Assembly: GCF_018070575.1 (NCBI RefSeq)
Contig: NZ_JAGPXN010000001.1
Coordinates: 1-64,000, forward strand
From: Micromonospora sp. C31
GTDB lineage: Bacteria > Actinomycetota > Actinomycetes > Mycobacteriales > Micromonosporaceae
Reading direction: 5' to 3'
Length of the DNA stretch: 64,000 bases
The notes under the pieces are model-generated. The model ran no database searches. It was not told where the DNA came from and was given only the letters and a program-made list of their open reading frames with translations. How positions within the stretch are numbered: the first letter of the stretch is position 1; the number at the start of each line of letters is the position of its first letter. Shown piece after piece: positions 8,177 to 17,774 of the stretch. The translations under genes and the position numbers were made by a program.

Positions 8177-8198
8177 GCCCGGTACGCGACGACCGGGC
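8177..8198 (+). terminator. possible hairpin terminator
   Basis: A 7-bp inverted repeat GCCCGGT (8177-8183) and ACCGGGC (8192-8198) just after the ASCH gene stop. The stem is short and the call is weak. Confidence 0.35.
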
Positions 8199-8353
8199 GT
8201 GCGGCGAAGGGGAACCCGACCAGATCTGGACCTGATCGTGGGCTGACCAGCCCGCACCGGCTGAGCCGCGCGTCAGGGCGCGATCGGCGCTGGTGCGGCT
8301 GCTGCGTACCATGCGGGGCCGGGCATCCCCTCGTCCCGCGGAGGTAACGGCAG

Positions 8354-11203
8354 ATGGCAGGCCAGCACGAGGGGTACGCCCTCGGCGTCGACCTCGGCAC
8401 GTCCCACACCGTCGCCGTGCTGCGCCGGCCCGACGGGCACACCCGCCCGCTGCTCGTGGACGGGCACCCGATCATCCCCTCCGGCGTGTACGCCGACCCG
8501 GACGGGCTGCTGCACGCCGGCCGGGACGCCCAGCGGCTGGCCCGCACCGATCCGGGCCGGTACGAGCCCAACCCGAAGCGGCGCATCGACGAGCCCGCCG
8601 TCGTGTTGGGTGACCGCCGGTACCCGCCGGCCGAACTGCTGGCCGCGACGCTGCACGCGGTGGCCCGGGCTGCCGTCGAGGCGGTCGGGTTCCTGCCTCC
8701 GGCGGTGCTCACCTGCCCGGCGACCTGGGACGCGACCCGGCGTCAGGTGCTGGCCGACGCCCTGGCGGCGGCCGGCTGGCCGTCGGCGGCCGAGCACACG
8801 CTCGCCGGTCCGACGCCGCCGGGCACCCGGCTGCTGCGGGAGCCGGTGGCCGCGGCCCGCTACTACACCCAGGTGCTGCGTCGCCCGGTGCCGGTGGGCG
8901 GGACGATCGCGGTCTTCGACTTCGGTGCCGGGACGCTCGACGTGGCGGTGCTGCGCAACGAGGGCGCCGACCCGTGGGGCGACTCCGGGTTCACGGTCGT
9001 CACCGCGGGCGGCGCCGACGACCTCGGTGGCCTGGACGTGGACGCCGCCCTGCTGGGTCGCCTCGGTGAGCTGGTCGCCGAGGCGCACCCCGCCCGGTGG
9101 GAGCAGCTGACCCGCCCGGCGTCCGCGACGCAGTGGCGGGAGCGGCACGAGCTCTGGGAGAACGTCCGGGGCGCCAAGGAGATGTTGTCGCGGGTGCCGG
9201 CGGCGCCGGTGGCGGTGCCGGGGGTGGAGGCGGCGGTCACGCTCACCCGGGCCGACCTGGAGCGGGTGGCCGGGCCACTGCTGGGCCGGGCGGTGGCGGT
9301 GACCCTGGAGGTGATCGGCGCGGCCGGCCTGGACCCGCAGCAGCTCTCCGGCCTGTTCCTGGTCGGCGGCGCCACCCGGATGCCGATGGTGGCCCGGCTG
9401 CTGCACGCCGAGTTGGGCGTCGCCCCGACCGTGCTGGAGCAGCCGGAGCTGCCGGTGGCCGAGGGGGCGCTGACCGACCTGCCCCTGCCCCGACGCGCCC
9501 GGGCCGCCGACGCCTTCGCCGCGCCCGCCGGCGCATCGGCGCGACCGGCCGCACCCGCCCTGCCGGCGCCACCGGCCGGAGCACCACGACCCGATCCCGC
9601 CGGCCCGGCCCCCACGCCGACCGCCGTCGCCGGGCCGGAGGGCGTCACCCCGGCCCTGCCCGCCGGGCTGGCGCCGACCATGCTCGGCGGCCAAGGGAGC
9701 CCGGCACCCTACGCGGCACCGGGCGTAACCCCGGGCGGTCCCGTCGGGGCGTTCCCGGGCGTACCCGCCTCCGGGACGCCGGTGTCGCCGTCGCCCGGCG
9801 GTGGGAGTGCGCCGGCACTCCCCCGACGCCGGGCGCTCTGGGTCTCGCTCGCCGCCGTCCTCGCGCTCGCCGGCGTGGCGACGGCGGCGGTGCTGTACCT
9901 GACCCGGGACCGCTACCCGGCCCTGGAGTTCCGGACCGTCGACCAGCTCGCCCGGGTGCCCGCCGGCACGGAACGACCGGCGAACATGTTCACCGCGGTT
10001 CTCGGCGGCCGGGCGTACCTCGGGTATCCGCTCGGCGACGGGCGGCTGGAGGTGGTGGCGGTGGACGCCGGCACCGGCGCGGTGAAGTGGCGGAAGCAGA
10101 CGGCGGTGTCCGCCGACCGGTGGAAGCGGATCGTCGCCCTGCCCGGCGCGGTCGCGGTCTTCGCCGACGCCATCGGCGACGACACCCCCCGGGACCTCGT
10201 GCTGCTCGACGGCTCCTCGGGCGACCAGCGGTGGCGCCGGCCGATCCTGGGCGACGACGACGTCATCTTCGGCGACGGCGTCGCGGTGCAGGTGGACCGC
10301 ACCGGAAAGCGGCTGGTCGGGCTGCGCCTGCGCGACGGCGGGGAGATCTGGGCGCAGCCCAGCCCGCGCGACGGGTACGACAACACCCGCACCAGCGTCC
10401 ACCTCGTCACCACCGACAAGGCGCTGGGCGGCCCGGCCTTCCTCGACGGCTCCCCGCGTGACGCGTGGCGCGGCGACGTCAGCCGGATCGTGCAGGTGGG
10501 CGCGGACCGGTCCGTCCGGCTGATCGACATGGGCAGCGGCCGGGTGGTCCGCGCCCGCGCCGGGGTGGCCGACCACGACGACCTGGTGGTGGCGCACGAG
10601 GACCGGCTCTACGTGGCGCGCGACGACGCCGGCTTCCAGCTGCTCGCGTACGACCTGACGAGCGATGCCCAGCCGAAGGTGCTGTACACCGCGGAGGACG
10701 ACCGGCGCCGGCCGAAGTCGCTGGTGCCGTGCGGCGAGCGGCGGGCGTGCCTGCTGGAGGTCGCCGGCGGTGCCGACGACACCGCCGAGGTCGTGGCGGC
10801 GACCGAGGAGAAGTGGATCCGCTGGAAGGCGCCGAAGGCGACCGTGCTGGTGCCGCTCGGCGAGCACCTGCTCGCCCGGCGGACGTCTCCGAAGTCGGCC
10901 GGCACGCTGTTCGACCCCGACGGTCGCGCCGTGCTGTCCGAGCGCGGCGGGGTGGCGGTCCGGCTCGACGCGGGCAACCTGCTGCTCCTCGCCGACCCGC
11001 CCAGCTCGATCGAGGACGACCGCAGCGTCGCCGGCATGTCGGTGGGCTCGGGCGAGGTGGACGAGCTGGGCCAGTTGGAGGACGTCCGCAGCGACACCTG
11101 CTCGTGGAACACCAGCGTGATCGCCTGCGGCGCCGGCAGGCAGAGCGGGGACGCCGGGGCCCGGTCCCCGTACGGCTTCGTGCTCTATCGCTTCGCCGAG
11201 TAG
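8354..11203 (+). CDS. Hsp70-like ATPase fused through a TM segment to a beta-propeller domain
   Basis: A 949-aa protein; ATG at 8354 with GGAGGT 9 nt upstream. Residues about 8-375 resemble an Hsp70/actin-fold ATPase: phosphate-1 loop [12 protein letters not shown], phosphate-2 loop [15 protein letters not shown] and adenosine loop [11 protein letters not shown]. The DnaK substrate-binding domain is absent. Instead there is a Pro/Ala/Gly-rich linker (about 380-490), one hydrophobic segment (about 495-515) and a roughly 430-residue C-terminal part with repeated short beta-strand blocks resembling a PQQ/WD-type propeller. Predicted topology is ATPase inside and propeller outside, as in a membrane-spanning sensor or anchor. 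A subtilase gene follows 116 nt downstream on the same strand. Role unknown. Confidence 0.85.
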   Translation: MAGQHEGYALGVDLGTSHTVAVLRRPDGHTRPLLVDGHPIIPSGVYADPDGLLHAGRDAQRLARTDPGRYEPNPKRRIDEPAVVLGDRRYPPAELLAATLHAVARAAVEAVGFLPPAVLTCPATWDATRRQVLADALAAAGWPSAAEHTLAGPTPPGTRLLREPVAAARYYTQVLRRPVPVGGTIAVFDFGAGTLDVAVLRNEGADPWGDSGFTVVTAGGADDLGGLDVDAALLGRLGELVAEAHPARWEQLTRPASATQWRERHELWENVRGAKEMLSRVPAAPVAVPGVEAAVTLTRADLERVAGPLLGRAVAVTLEVIGAAGLDPQQLSGLFLVGGATRMPMVARLLHAELGVAPTVLEQPELPVAEGALTDLPLPRRARAADAFAAPAGASARPAAPALPAPPAGAPRPDPAGPAPTPTAVAGPEGVTPALPAGLAPTMLGGQGSPAPYAAPGVTPGGPVGAFPGVPASGTPVSPSPGGGSAPALPRRRALWVSLAAVLALAGVATAAVLYLTRDRYPALEFRTVDQLARVPAGTERPANMFTAVLGGRAYLGYPLGDGRLEVVAVDAGTGAVKWRKQTAVSADRWKRIVALPGAVAVFADAIGDDTPRDLVLLDGSSGDQRWRRPILGDDDVIFGDGVAVQVDRTGKRLVGLRLRDGGEIWAQPSPRDGYDNTRTSVHLVTTDKALGGPAFLDGSPRDAWRGDVSRIVQVGADRSVRLIDMGSGRVVRARAGVADHDDLVVAHEDRLYVARDDAGFQLLAYDLTSDAQPKVLYTAEDDRRRPKSLVPCGERRACLLEVAGGADDTAEVVAATEEKWIRWKAPKATVLVPLGEHLLARRTSPKSAGTLFDPDGRAVLSERGGVAVRLDAGNLLLLADPPSSIEDDRSVAGMSVGSGEVDELGQLEDVRSDTCSWNTSVIACGAGRQSGDAGARSPYGFVLYRFAE

Positions 11204-11319
11204 CCGATACCCGACAGCCATTCAGAACTGTCGATATAGCCGATAGCCTCCTTCCAACGGCCAGCTGCCCCGCGTCCGGTCACGAGCCGACGCGGGGCCG
11301 ACAGGAGGAGGACCGGCAG

Positions 11320-12543
11320 ATGACACTTCCCCGTACCCGGCGATGGCGGGCCCGCGCGGTGGGCGTACTCGCCGTCGCCACGGTCGTCGCCGCGCTGGGC
11401 ACCCCCGCGGCGGCAGCCCCGGCCACCGGCGAGATCCTGCACGCCGACGCCCCGAACGCCGTGACCGACGCATACGTGGTGGTGCTCAGGGACGACGCAC
11501 TCGGACGCGCCGGCGACCGGCGGGCCGCCGTCACGGACGCCGCCGACCGGCTGGCCGACCGCTACGGGGCCACCGTCGGCCGCGTCTACGGGCACGCGCT
11601 CACCGGATTCGTGGCGCACCTGCCGGAGCGGGCGGCCCGCCGGCTCGCCGCCGATCCGAGCGTGGCGTCCGTGGAACGGGACCGGGTGGTGACCCTCGTC
11701 GGGCCGGGCGTGCAGCCCAACCCGCCGTCGTGGGGCCTGGACCGCATCGACCAGCGCCGCCTGCCGCTCGACGGCCGGTACGCCTACCCGAACACCGCGC
11801 ACAACGTGCACGCGTACGTCGTCGACACCGGCATCCGCAGCACGCACGGCGACTTCGGGGTCCGGGCCGGCGGCGGCGTCGACCTGGTCGACGGCGGCCC
11901 GGCGGACGACTGCAACGGCCACGGCACCCACCTCGCCGGCACCGTCGGCGGCACCCTGCACGGGGTGGCGAAGGAGGTCCGGCTGCGACCGGTACGGGTG
12001 CTCAACTGCTCGGGCAGCGGCAGCATCTCCCAGGTGATCGCCGGGGTGGACTGGGTCACCGCGAACGCGGTGCGGCCCGCGGTGGCGCTCATGGCGCTCG
12101 GCGGCGGCGCCAGCACGACACTGGACGCCGCGGTGAACCGCTCGATCTCCTCCGGGGTGACCTACGTCGTCTCGGCGGGCAGCTCGAACGGCAGCGCGTG
12201 CAACTACTCGCCCGCGCGGGTGGCGGCGGCGCTCACCGTGGCCGGCACCACCAGCACCGACGCCCGGATGCCGAGCGGCAACCACGGCCCCTGCATCGAC
12301 CTGTTCGCTCCCGGCGCCAACATCAGGTCCACCTGGCACACGAGCGACACGGCGGTGACCACCATCAGCGGCACCTCCATGGCCGCCGCGCACGTCGCCG
12401 GGTGCGCCGCGCTCGCGCTCTCGGCCAACCCCACCTGGAGTCCCGCGCAGGTGGCGGCGTACCTGAACGGCAGGGCGACGACCAGCGTGGTCACGGGCGT
12501 GGTCAGCGGCACGCCGAACCGCCTGCTCTACTGCGGCCCCTGA
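11320..12543 (+). CDS. secreted S8 serine protease (subtilase), atypical oxyanion residue
   Basis: A 407-aa protein; ATG at 11320 behind AGGAGGAGG. The signal peptide covers about residues 1-32 (twin Arg, hydrophobic core, ending TPAAAAPA). An inhibitor-I9 propeptide follows (about 40-130, with AYVVVLRD and [19 protein letters not shown]). The mature subtilase domain has Asp in VVDTGI, His in [10 protein letters not shown] and Ser in [11 protein letters not shown]. At the site of the oxyanion-hole Asn, family members read AGN, but this protein reads [12 protein letters not shown], so Ser replaces Asn by hand alignment. That could lower activity. Four cysteines in the mature part suggest disulfides. 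It is probably extracellular. Confidence 0.9.
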   Translation: MTLPRTRRWRARAVGVLAVATVVAALGTPAAAAPATGEILHADAPNAVTDAYVVVLRDDALGRAGDRRAAVTDAADRLADRYGATVGRVYGHALTGFVAHLPERAARRLAADPSVASVERDRVVTLVGPGVQPNPPSWGLDRIDQRRLPLDGRYAYPNTAHNVHAYVVDTGIRSTHGDFGVRAGGGVDLVDGGPADDCNGHGTHLAGTVGGTLHGVAKEVRLRPVRVLNCSGSGSISQVIAGVDWVTANAVRPAVALMALGGGASTTLDAAVNRSISSGVTYVVSAGSSNGSACNYSPARVAAALTVAGTTSTDARMPSGNHGPCIDLFAPGANIRSTWHTSDTAVTTISGTSMAAAHVAGCAALALSANPTWSPAQVAAYLNGRATTSVVTGVVSGTPNRLLYCGP

Positions 12544-12731
12544 CCCACCCGGGAGCATCGGACGCCGGTGCCCCTCCAGGCCTCCGAGCAGCGGATCCCG
12601 GCGTCCGTCCGCGCGGCCCGTCGTACCGGCGGGCCGCGCGGCCCGCCCTCCGGACGGCGTCCCGATCGGCGATGATGATCGACACTCGTCGACCCTTGTC
12701 CCGGCGCGGTCCGCCGACTACCGTTCGATCG

Positions 12732-13829
12732 ATGATCGACTATCTGGTCATCGGCGGAGGCATCGCGGGCGCCAGCGCCGGGCACCACCTCGCCGCGTAC
12801 GGGACCGTGGTGCTGCTGGAGATGGAGCAGGTTCCCGGCCAGCACTCCACCGGCCGCTCGGCCGCGGTGTTCTCCGAGTACTACGGCGGGCCGGCGGTGC
12901 GCGCGCTGACCCGGGCCAGCCGGGGCTTCCTCACCGCGCCGCCGCCGGGGTTCACCGAACACCCGCTGCTCACCCCGCGGGGCGTGCTGAGTCTCTGCCC
13001 GCCCGGCAGCGACGAGGCCTTCGAGGCGGCGCTGCGCGACGGGGCCGAGGTGGACCCGCCGGCCCGCGAGATCGACGTCGCCGAGCTGCCCCGACACTGC
13101 CCCGTCGTGCGGCCGCAGTGGTGCCGGCGGGCGATGGTGAAGCCGGCCGTGCAGGACCTCGACGTCGCCGCGCTGCACCAGGGCTACCTGCGCGGCATCC
13201 GGGCGGCCGGCGGTCGGGTCGGGTGCGACGCGCGGGTCCGCCGGCTGCGGCGGAGCGGCGACGGATGGCAGGTCACCACGGACACCGGCGACCTCACCGC
13301 CCGGGTCGTCGTCAACGCGGCGGGCGCCTGGGCCGACGAGGTCGCGACGGCGGCGGGCGTACGACCGATGGGGTTGACGCCGCTGCGGCGCACCGCCTTC
13401 CTGGTGGACGCGCCGACCGGCGTCCCGGCGGCGGACTGGCCGATGGTCAACGACGTCGACGGCAGCTTCTACTTCAAGCCGGAGTCGGGACGCCTGCTGG
13501 TCTCCCCGTGCGACACCACCCCCGTACCGCCCGGCGACGCCCGCCCCGACGACCTCGACGTGGCGATCGGCGCCGACCGGGTGCAGGCGGCGACCACGCT
13601 GGAGATCCGCCGCGTCCACCAGCCCTGGGCCGGGCTGCGGACCGCCGCCCCGGACGACGTGCCCGTGATCGGCCCGTCGACCGACGCGCCGGGCTTCCTG
13701 TGGATGGCCGGGCTGGGCGGCTACGGCGTACAGACCGCGCCCGCGGCGGGCGCCCTGCTCGCCGCGCTGGCGGTCGACGCCCCGCCACCGGTCGACCCCA
13801 CCGCCCTCTCCCCCGCCCGCTTCCCCTGA
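12732..13829 (+). CDS. FAD-dependent amino-acid oxidoreductase (DAO family)
   Basis: A 365-aa protein from ATG at 12732. The N-terminal Rossmann dinucleotide motif is YLVIGGGIAGASAGHHLA, with an acidic residue ending the second strand (VVLLEME). A DAO-family core follows, with VVVNAAGAWADEVA and a C-terminal GLGGYGVQTAPAAGALLAAL that closes the FAD site. It resembles D-arginine dehydrogenase and glycine/D-amino-acid oxidases, which oxidise an amino acid to the imino acid. The substrate cannot be inferred. It is convergent with the encapsulin operon and separated from it by a long inverted repeat, so a link to that pathway is only a possibility. Confidence 0.85.
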   Translation: MIDYLVIGGGIAGASAGHHLAAYGTVVLLEMEQVPGQHSTGRSAAVFSEYYGGPAVRALTRASRGFLTAPPPGFTEHPLLTPRGVLSLCPPGSDEAFEAALRDGAEVDPPAREIDVAELPRHCPVVRPQWCRRAMVKPAVQDLDVAALHQGYLRGIRAAGGRVGCDARVRRLRRSGDGWQVTTDTGDLTARVVVNAAGAWADEVATAAGVRPMGLTPLRRTAFLVDAPTGVPAADWPMVNDVDGSFYFKPESGRLLVSPCDTTPVPPGDARPDDLDVAIGADRVQAATTLEIRRVHQPWAGLRTAAPDDVPVIGPSTDAPGFLWMAGLGGYGVQTAPAAGALLAALAVDAPPPVDPTALSPARFP

Positions 13830-13848
13830 CCGGCCCTGCGTGGGCCGG

Positions 13849-13911
13849 CGTCGATGATGAGGTTGGCGGCCGTCGAGGAGATCGACTCCGCCGCCAACCT
13901 CACGATCGACG
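13849..13911. terminator. bidirectional terminator, 22-nt arms
   Basis: The arms 13849-13870 and 13890-13911 are inverted repeats matching at 20 of 22 positions, with a perfect 12-bp core GAGGTTGGCGGC and GCCGCCAACCTC. It lies between two convergent genes, the FAD oxidoreductase and the MFS gene, and probably ends both transcripts. Confidence 0.75.
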
Positions 13912-13914
13912 GGG

Positions 13915-15084
13915 TCAGCCGGGGTGCTGGTCCACCAGTGAGCGGCGCGGCAGCATCGTCAACGCCGAGATGGCGGCCGACACCAACGCCGCCACCAGCA
14001 TCACCTGGAAGACCGCCGGGTAGCCGGCCACGCTGGCGACCAGGCCGGCCAGCGGTGCCCCGGCCACCAGGCCGATGTCCCAGAACGAGGTGAACGCGCC
14101 GAGCGCCGCCCCCTGGTAGGCCGGGTCCGTCCGGTTGATCACCAGCAGGGCCAGCGCCGGGAAGAGCAGCGAGAGCCCGGCGCCGATCACCAGCCCGCCG
14201 AGCACCGCGACCAGCAGGTTCGGCGCGAACGCGACGAGGAGCAGCCCCACCGCCTCCACCAGGGCCGAGCCGACGGCCACCCGGCCGGCGCCGAGCTTGT
14301 CGGGCAGCCCGCCCACGAAGAGCCGGACCCCGACGTAGGTGAAGCCGAACGCGTTGAACGCGGCGATGCCGTTCTCGACGCCCCGCTCGGCCATGTGCAG
14401 CGCCACGAACGCGGCCAGCGCGGCGTAGCCGAACCCGGCCAGGGAGAGCGCGACGCCGGGGGCCACCGCGCTGCGTGGCAGGATGCCGGCCCGGCCCGCC
14501 GCACTCGCCTGCCGCGGGCCGGGCCGGGCCGCGACGAGCACGGCCCCGGCGACCGCCGCCACGATCGCGAACAGCCACACCGCGGGATAGCCGGAGGTAC
14601 GCAGCAGCACCGCGCCGAGCAGGGCGCCCAGCGTGATGCCGAGCCACATGTGGATGCCGTACAGGCCGACGACCCGCCCCCGCCGGTCGGCCGGCGCGAG
14701 CGCCACCAGCCAGGCCGCGCCGGCGGTGTAGACGGCCGCCTCACCCACCCCGTGCAGGACCCGGACACCCACCAGCACGCCGACGTTGCCGGCCACCAGG
14801 TAGGCCGCCCCGGCGGCGGCGCACACCACCGCCCCGCCCAGCATCACCGTCCGGTACCCGTGCCGGTCGCCGATCCGGCCGGCGACGGGCCGGGCGATCA
14901 CGGCGGAGACCGCGATCGCGGCGATCACCACCCCCACCTCGACCCGGTTGCCGTCCAGCTCGTCGAGCACGTAGAACGGCAGCACGGCCAGGGACGCGCC
15001 CACGCCGAGCAGGCACAGGAAGATGGCGGCGAAGAGCGGCACGATGGGCCGGTAGAACGAGAGTTTCCCGCCGGTCGTGGTCAT
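13915..15084 (-). CDS. MFS transporter, last gene of the encapsulin operon
   Basis: A 389-aa membrane protein with about 12 hydrophobic segments. The MFS loop-2/3 signature appears as GRIGDRHGYRTVM (about residue 70) and a weaker repeat occurs in the C-terminal half (LPDKLGAGRVAVG). The size and lack of extra domains suit a drug:H+-type antiporter. The start ATG at 15084 is 12 nt after the encapsulin stop codon, so it is almost certainly co-transcribed with it. In this context it may export the pathway product or give self-resistance; that is inference. Confidence 0.88.
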   Translation of the reverse strand: MTTTGGKLSFYRPIVPLFAAIFLCLLGVGASLAVLPFYVLDELDGNRVEVGVVIAAIAVSAVIARPVAGRIGDRHGYRTVMLGGAVVCAAAGAAYLVAGNVGVLVGVRVLHGVGEAAVYTAGAAWLVALAPADRRGRVVGLYGIHMWLGITLGALLGAVLLRTSGYPAVWLFAIVAAVAGAVLVAARPGPRQASAAGRAGILPRSAVAPGVALSLAGFGYAALAAFVALHMAERGVENGIAAFNAFGFTYVGVRLFVGGLPDKLGAGRVAVGSALVEAVGLLLVAFAPNLLVAVLGGLVIGAGLSLLFPALALLVINRTDPAYQGAALGAFTSFWDIGLVAGAPLAGLVASVAGYPAVFQVMLVAALVSAAISALTMLPRRSLVDQHPG

Positions 15085-15096
15085 GCGGTGCTGCTC

Positions 15097-15954
15097 CTAG
15101 GCCGGTACGACGTGGAAGAAGTGGGTCGGCAGGTGCACGGCCAGGCCCTCGTGGATCTCGGCGCAGACGGCCGGGCCGTCGGTGGCGAAGGTACCCGGCG
15201 GCGGGGTGCCGACGCGGATCGCCGAGCGCCCGGCGTCGAGCAGGCGGGCCGCCATCGCGAAGTCGCCCACCACCGCCTCGCCCGGCGCCACCATCCGGGT
15301 ACGGCTGATCTGCACGCCGTTGCGGGTCAGGTCGGCCAGGAAGGCGCCCCGCCCGAGCAGGTGGGTGTAGTAGTCCCTCGGGTTGACGATCATCGCGTGC
15401 GGGGTGGCGCCGGTCTGCTCGATCTCGTCGCAGGCGGCGAGCAGACCGCTGAGCCAGTCGTGCCGGTACGGCAGCCGCCCGATCTCCGGGTGCCGCAGCA
15501 GGCCGCCCTCGCCGATGGTCAGCGCCTGGTTCTCGGCCGTGGCGAGGCGGACCAGCAGCCGGTAGTCGATGAAGACGGCCAGCGCCTCCGGGTCGTCGGC
15601 GAGCTCCTCGGGGATGCGTACCCAGGCGCGGATCGGGTGCACCCCGGCGGAGGCGGTGCCGAACCGGAACGCGGCCTCCCGGCGCAGGCCCGACTCGTGC
15701 ACCGCCGCGGCCTCGCCCGCGTCGGGCCGGCCCTCGCACCAGAACCGGACCGGGTCCATGCCGACCGACCGCTTGCGGAACAGGTTGCGGACGGTCACCC
15801 GGGGCCGTTCCTTGGTCGGCTGGAAGGCGTCCGTGATGGTGTAGTCGAAGCGCACCTCGGCGCCGGCGGGATCGTCGGCGTACGCGCGGGCGAACAGCTC
15901 ACCGGGCGACAGGGTCGCCGAGGCGGTCACGGGCGGCGCGGCGGTGGTGGTCAT
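15097..15954 (-). CDS. HK97-fold encapsulin shell protein (natural-product, family 3 type)
   Basis: A 285-aa protein with the pattern of HK97-type capsid proteins. Residues about 90-130 have a phage-capsid-like block: SGLRREAAFRFG, a beta stretch, then IPEELADDPEALAVFIDYRL. The spine helix ends in ATAENQALTIGEGG. Next comes a P-domain helix and strand with TPHAMIVNPRDYYTHLL, then APGEAVVGDFAMAARLLDAG, and the last strands CAEIHEGLAVHLP and FFHVV. No portal, terminase, protease or tail gene is nearby, so this is not a prophage. Encapsulins found inside peptide natural-product clusters, next to sulfotransferase genes, are called family 3 (recalled, not searched). The start ATG overlaps the sulfotransferase stop (ATGA), with GGGGAGG upstream, so the two are translationally coupled. 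Confidence 0.8.
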   Translation of the reverse strand: MTTTAAPPVTASATLSPGELFARAYADDPAGAEVRFDYTITDAFQPTKERPRVTVRNLFRKRSVGMDPVRFWCEGRPDAGEAAAVHESGLRREAAFRFGTASAGVHPIRAWVRIPEELADDPEALAVFIDYRLLVRLATAENQALTIGEGGLLRHPEIGRLPYRHDWLSGLLAACDEIEQTGATPHAMIVNPRDYYTHLLGRGAFLADLTRNGVQISRTRMVAPGEAVVGDFAMAARLLDAGRSAIRVGTPPPGTFATDGPAVCAEIHEGLAVHLPTHFFHVVPA

Positions 15955-16688
15955 GAGTCCTCCCCGATGCAGATGGCGTGCCGGATCAGCCGCTGGTAGA
16001 AGGGCTGGTGGTGGTCGTGGTACGACCGCAGGGTGTCGTTGTTCGCGACGGTCACCTCGAAGGACTTCTCGACCGGTGCGAAGCCCGAGGTGCGTTCGAC
16101 GTCGAGGTGCCACTTGCGGGTGCGCCGCCACTCGGCGCGCTCGCCGGGCGCCCAGTTGAGCGCCTCCGGCCGGAACGGCAGCCCCACGGCGGCGCACCAG
16201 GCGGCCACCGTCTCCCCGGGGTGCCGCAGCAGGTCCTCGGCCCGGATCACCACGGGCGGCCGGCGCGCGGTCCGGCTGACCAGGTCGAACAGCTCCCACT
16301 GGTGCTCGTAGCCGATCTCCGGGCAGGTCACCGTCGGCTTGATCGCGTAGTGCGAGCTGATCGTGCGGGCCGGGTCCCGGACGATGAAGGTGTGCGCGAC
16401 GTCCGCGATCGCCCCGGGATCGTCGAACAGGTGCCGGTAGCGGTACTCCAGGGTGTCCTTGACGAAGACGGTCCGGTTCCGGCCCAGCGCCGTCAGGTGG
16501 GCGAGGACCTCGGGCGCGTCGGTCACGGTGACGGTGCCGCCGTCGGCGTCGGGCAGCTCGACGTGCCCCTCGTCGACGAGGGTGACCAGGGGTTCGTGCA
16601 CGACGGTGACGTCACCGCGGGCGATCATCATGCGCAGGAACGCGGTGGAGAGCGCCCGGGGATGCGCCCACATGGCGATCACCGGCAT
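15951..16688 (-). CDS. PAPS-dependent sulfotransferase-like protein
   Basis: A 245-aa protein with the sulfotransferase fold. The N-terminal 5'-phosphosulfate loop is WAHPRALSTAFLRMM, and the 3'-phosphate-binding region is FIVRDPARTISSHYA with its conserved Arg and Ser. The C-terminal part is rich in Trp and Arg (WAPGERAEWRRTRKWH). Such enzymes transfer sulfate from PAPS to a hydroxyl or amine, here probably of a small molecule. It overlaps the encapsulin start by 4 bases and follows the aldo/keto reductase by 58 nt. Sulfotransferases recur beside family 3 encapsulins, which supports the operon assignment. Confidence 0.8.
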   Translation of the reverse strand: MPVIAMWAHPRALSTAFLRMMIARGDVTVVHEPLVTLVDEGHVELPDADGGTVTVTDAPEVLAHLTALGRNRTVFVKDTLEYRYRHLFDDPGAIADVAHTFIVRDPARTISSHYAIKPTVTCPEIGYEHQWELFDLVSRTARRPPVVIRAEDLLRHPGETVAAWCAAVGLPFRPEALNWAPGERAEWRRTRKWHLDVERTSGFAPVEKSFEVTVANNDTLRSYHDHHQPFYQRLIRHAICIGEDS

Positions 16689-16746
16689 GCCGGCCCCCCG
16701 TACCGCGTCTCCCGCCGCCTGAGCGCGGCCCCGCGGCGGGCGGCGC

Positions 16747-17730
16747 TCACTGCGACCACGCCGTGGGCTTGCGGTCCCACCGGTGGCCGCGCAGCGTGTC
16801 CAGCAGCCCGGCGTCCAGCGGTACGCCGTCGCTGACGGCCAGGTTGGCGCGCACGTGCTCGACGCGGCGCATGCCGGGGATCACCGTGCTGACCGCCGGG
16901 TGGTGCAGGATGAAGCGCAGCGCCAGTTCCGGCATGGACATCCCCGCCGGCACGTCGGCGGCCAGCCGCTCGGCGCGCTCCACGCTGGGCAGCAGGTTCT
17001 CCGGCCCGAAGTACGTGCTGCGCCAGTCCTCCTCCGGCCAGGTGCTGTCGGCGGTCAACGTGCCGGTCAGCGTCCCCTCGTCGAACGGGACCCGGGCGAT
17101 GATCGCGATGTCGTCACGCTGGGCGCGCGGGAACAGCTCGTCCTCCGGCGCCTGGTCGAAGACGTTGTAGATGACCTGCACGACGTCGATCAGGCCGGTG
17201 TCGAGGGCGGCGTGGCAGTTCGTCGGCTCCCAGCGGTTGACGCTGATCCCCACCCCGTCGACCACGCCCTCCCGCTTGAGGTCCGCGACGGCCTCCTGCC
17301 AGCGGCCGTCGGCGGCCCACCGGTCCTCCCAGACGTGGAACTGGAGCAGGTCGATCCGGTCCACGCCGAGGTTCTCGAGGCTGCGGTGGGTGAACTCGCG
17401 GATGTGCTCGGCCGGGAAGACGTCGTCCAGGGTGTCCTGCGGGCCGGGCGGCCACTCCCGGTTCTTCGGCGGGATCTTGGTGGCCAGGTGGAGCCGGCGG
17501 TCCGGGTGCCGGCGCACCAGCCCGCCGAGGAGCTGCTCACTGACGCCCCGCCCGTAGACCCAGGCGGTGTCGAAGAAGTTGCAGCCCCGTTCCACCGCCT
17601 CGTCCAGGCAGGCCGGCGCGGTGTCGTAGTCCCAGCCGGTGAAGCCGCCGGGCCCCCCGCCGATGCCCCACATCCCGTACCCGACCTCGCTGACCTGCCA
17701 GCCGAGCCGACCCATCCTGCGGTATCGCAT
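16747..17730 (-). CDS. aldo/keto reductase
   Basis: A 327-aa NADPH-dependent oxidoreductase with a TIM-barrel fold. The catalytic tetrad is visible: Asp and Tyr in FFDTAWVYGRG, Lys in LATKIPP, His in DLLQFHVW. The C-terminal cofactor region contains VSTVIPGMRRVEHV. In this operon the natural substrate would be the aldehyde released by the upstream reductase-terminated NRPS-like enzyme, giving the alcohol; this is inferred from context. Start ATG at 17730, 44 nt after the NRPS-like gene stop. Confidence 0.9.
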   Translation of the reverse strand: MRYRRMGRLGWQVSEVGYGMWGIGGGPGGFTGWDYDTAPACLDEAVERGCNFFDTAWVYGRGVSEQLLGGLVRRHPDRRLHLATKIPPKNREWPPGPQDTLDDVFPAEHIREFTHRSLENLGVDRIDLLQFHVWEDRWAADGRWQEAVADLKREGVVDGVGISVNRWEPTNCHAALDTGLIDVVQVIYNVFDQAPEDELFPRAQRDDIAIIARVPFDEGTLTGTLTADSTWPEEDWRSTYFGPENLLPSVERAERLAADVPAGMSMPELALRFILHHPAVSTVIPGMRRVEHVRANLAVSDGVPLDAGLLDTLRGHRWDRKPTAWSQ

Positions 17731-17774
17731 TCCACTCCCTCATCCGTGCCGGTCACCGCGTCGCGCGCGGCCGT

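Noticed and set aside
8273..11221. 982-codon open frame on the minus strand opposite the Hsp70-like gene
   Set aside because: It is a shadow of high-GC codon bias; its translation is low-complexity Arg/Gly/His/Pro with no domain, while the plus-strand frame has clear Hsp70 motifs.
15097..15954. Prophage origin of the HK97-fold protein
   Set aside because: No portal, terminase, protease, tail, integrase or lysis genes nearby; the gene is translationally coupled to a sulfotransferase and lies in a biosynthetic operon.
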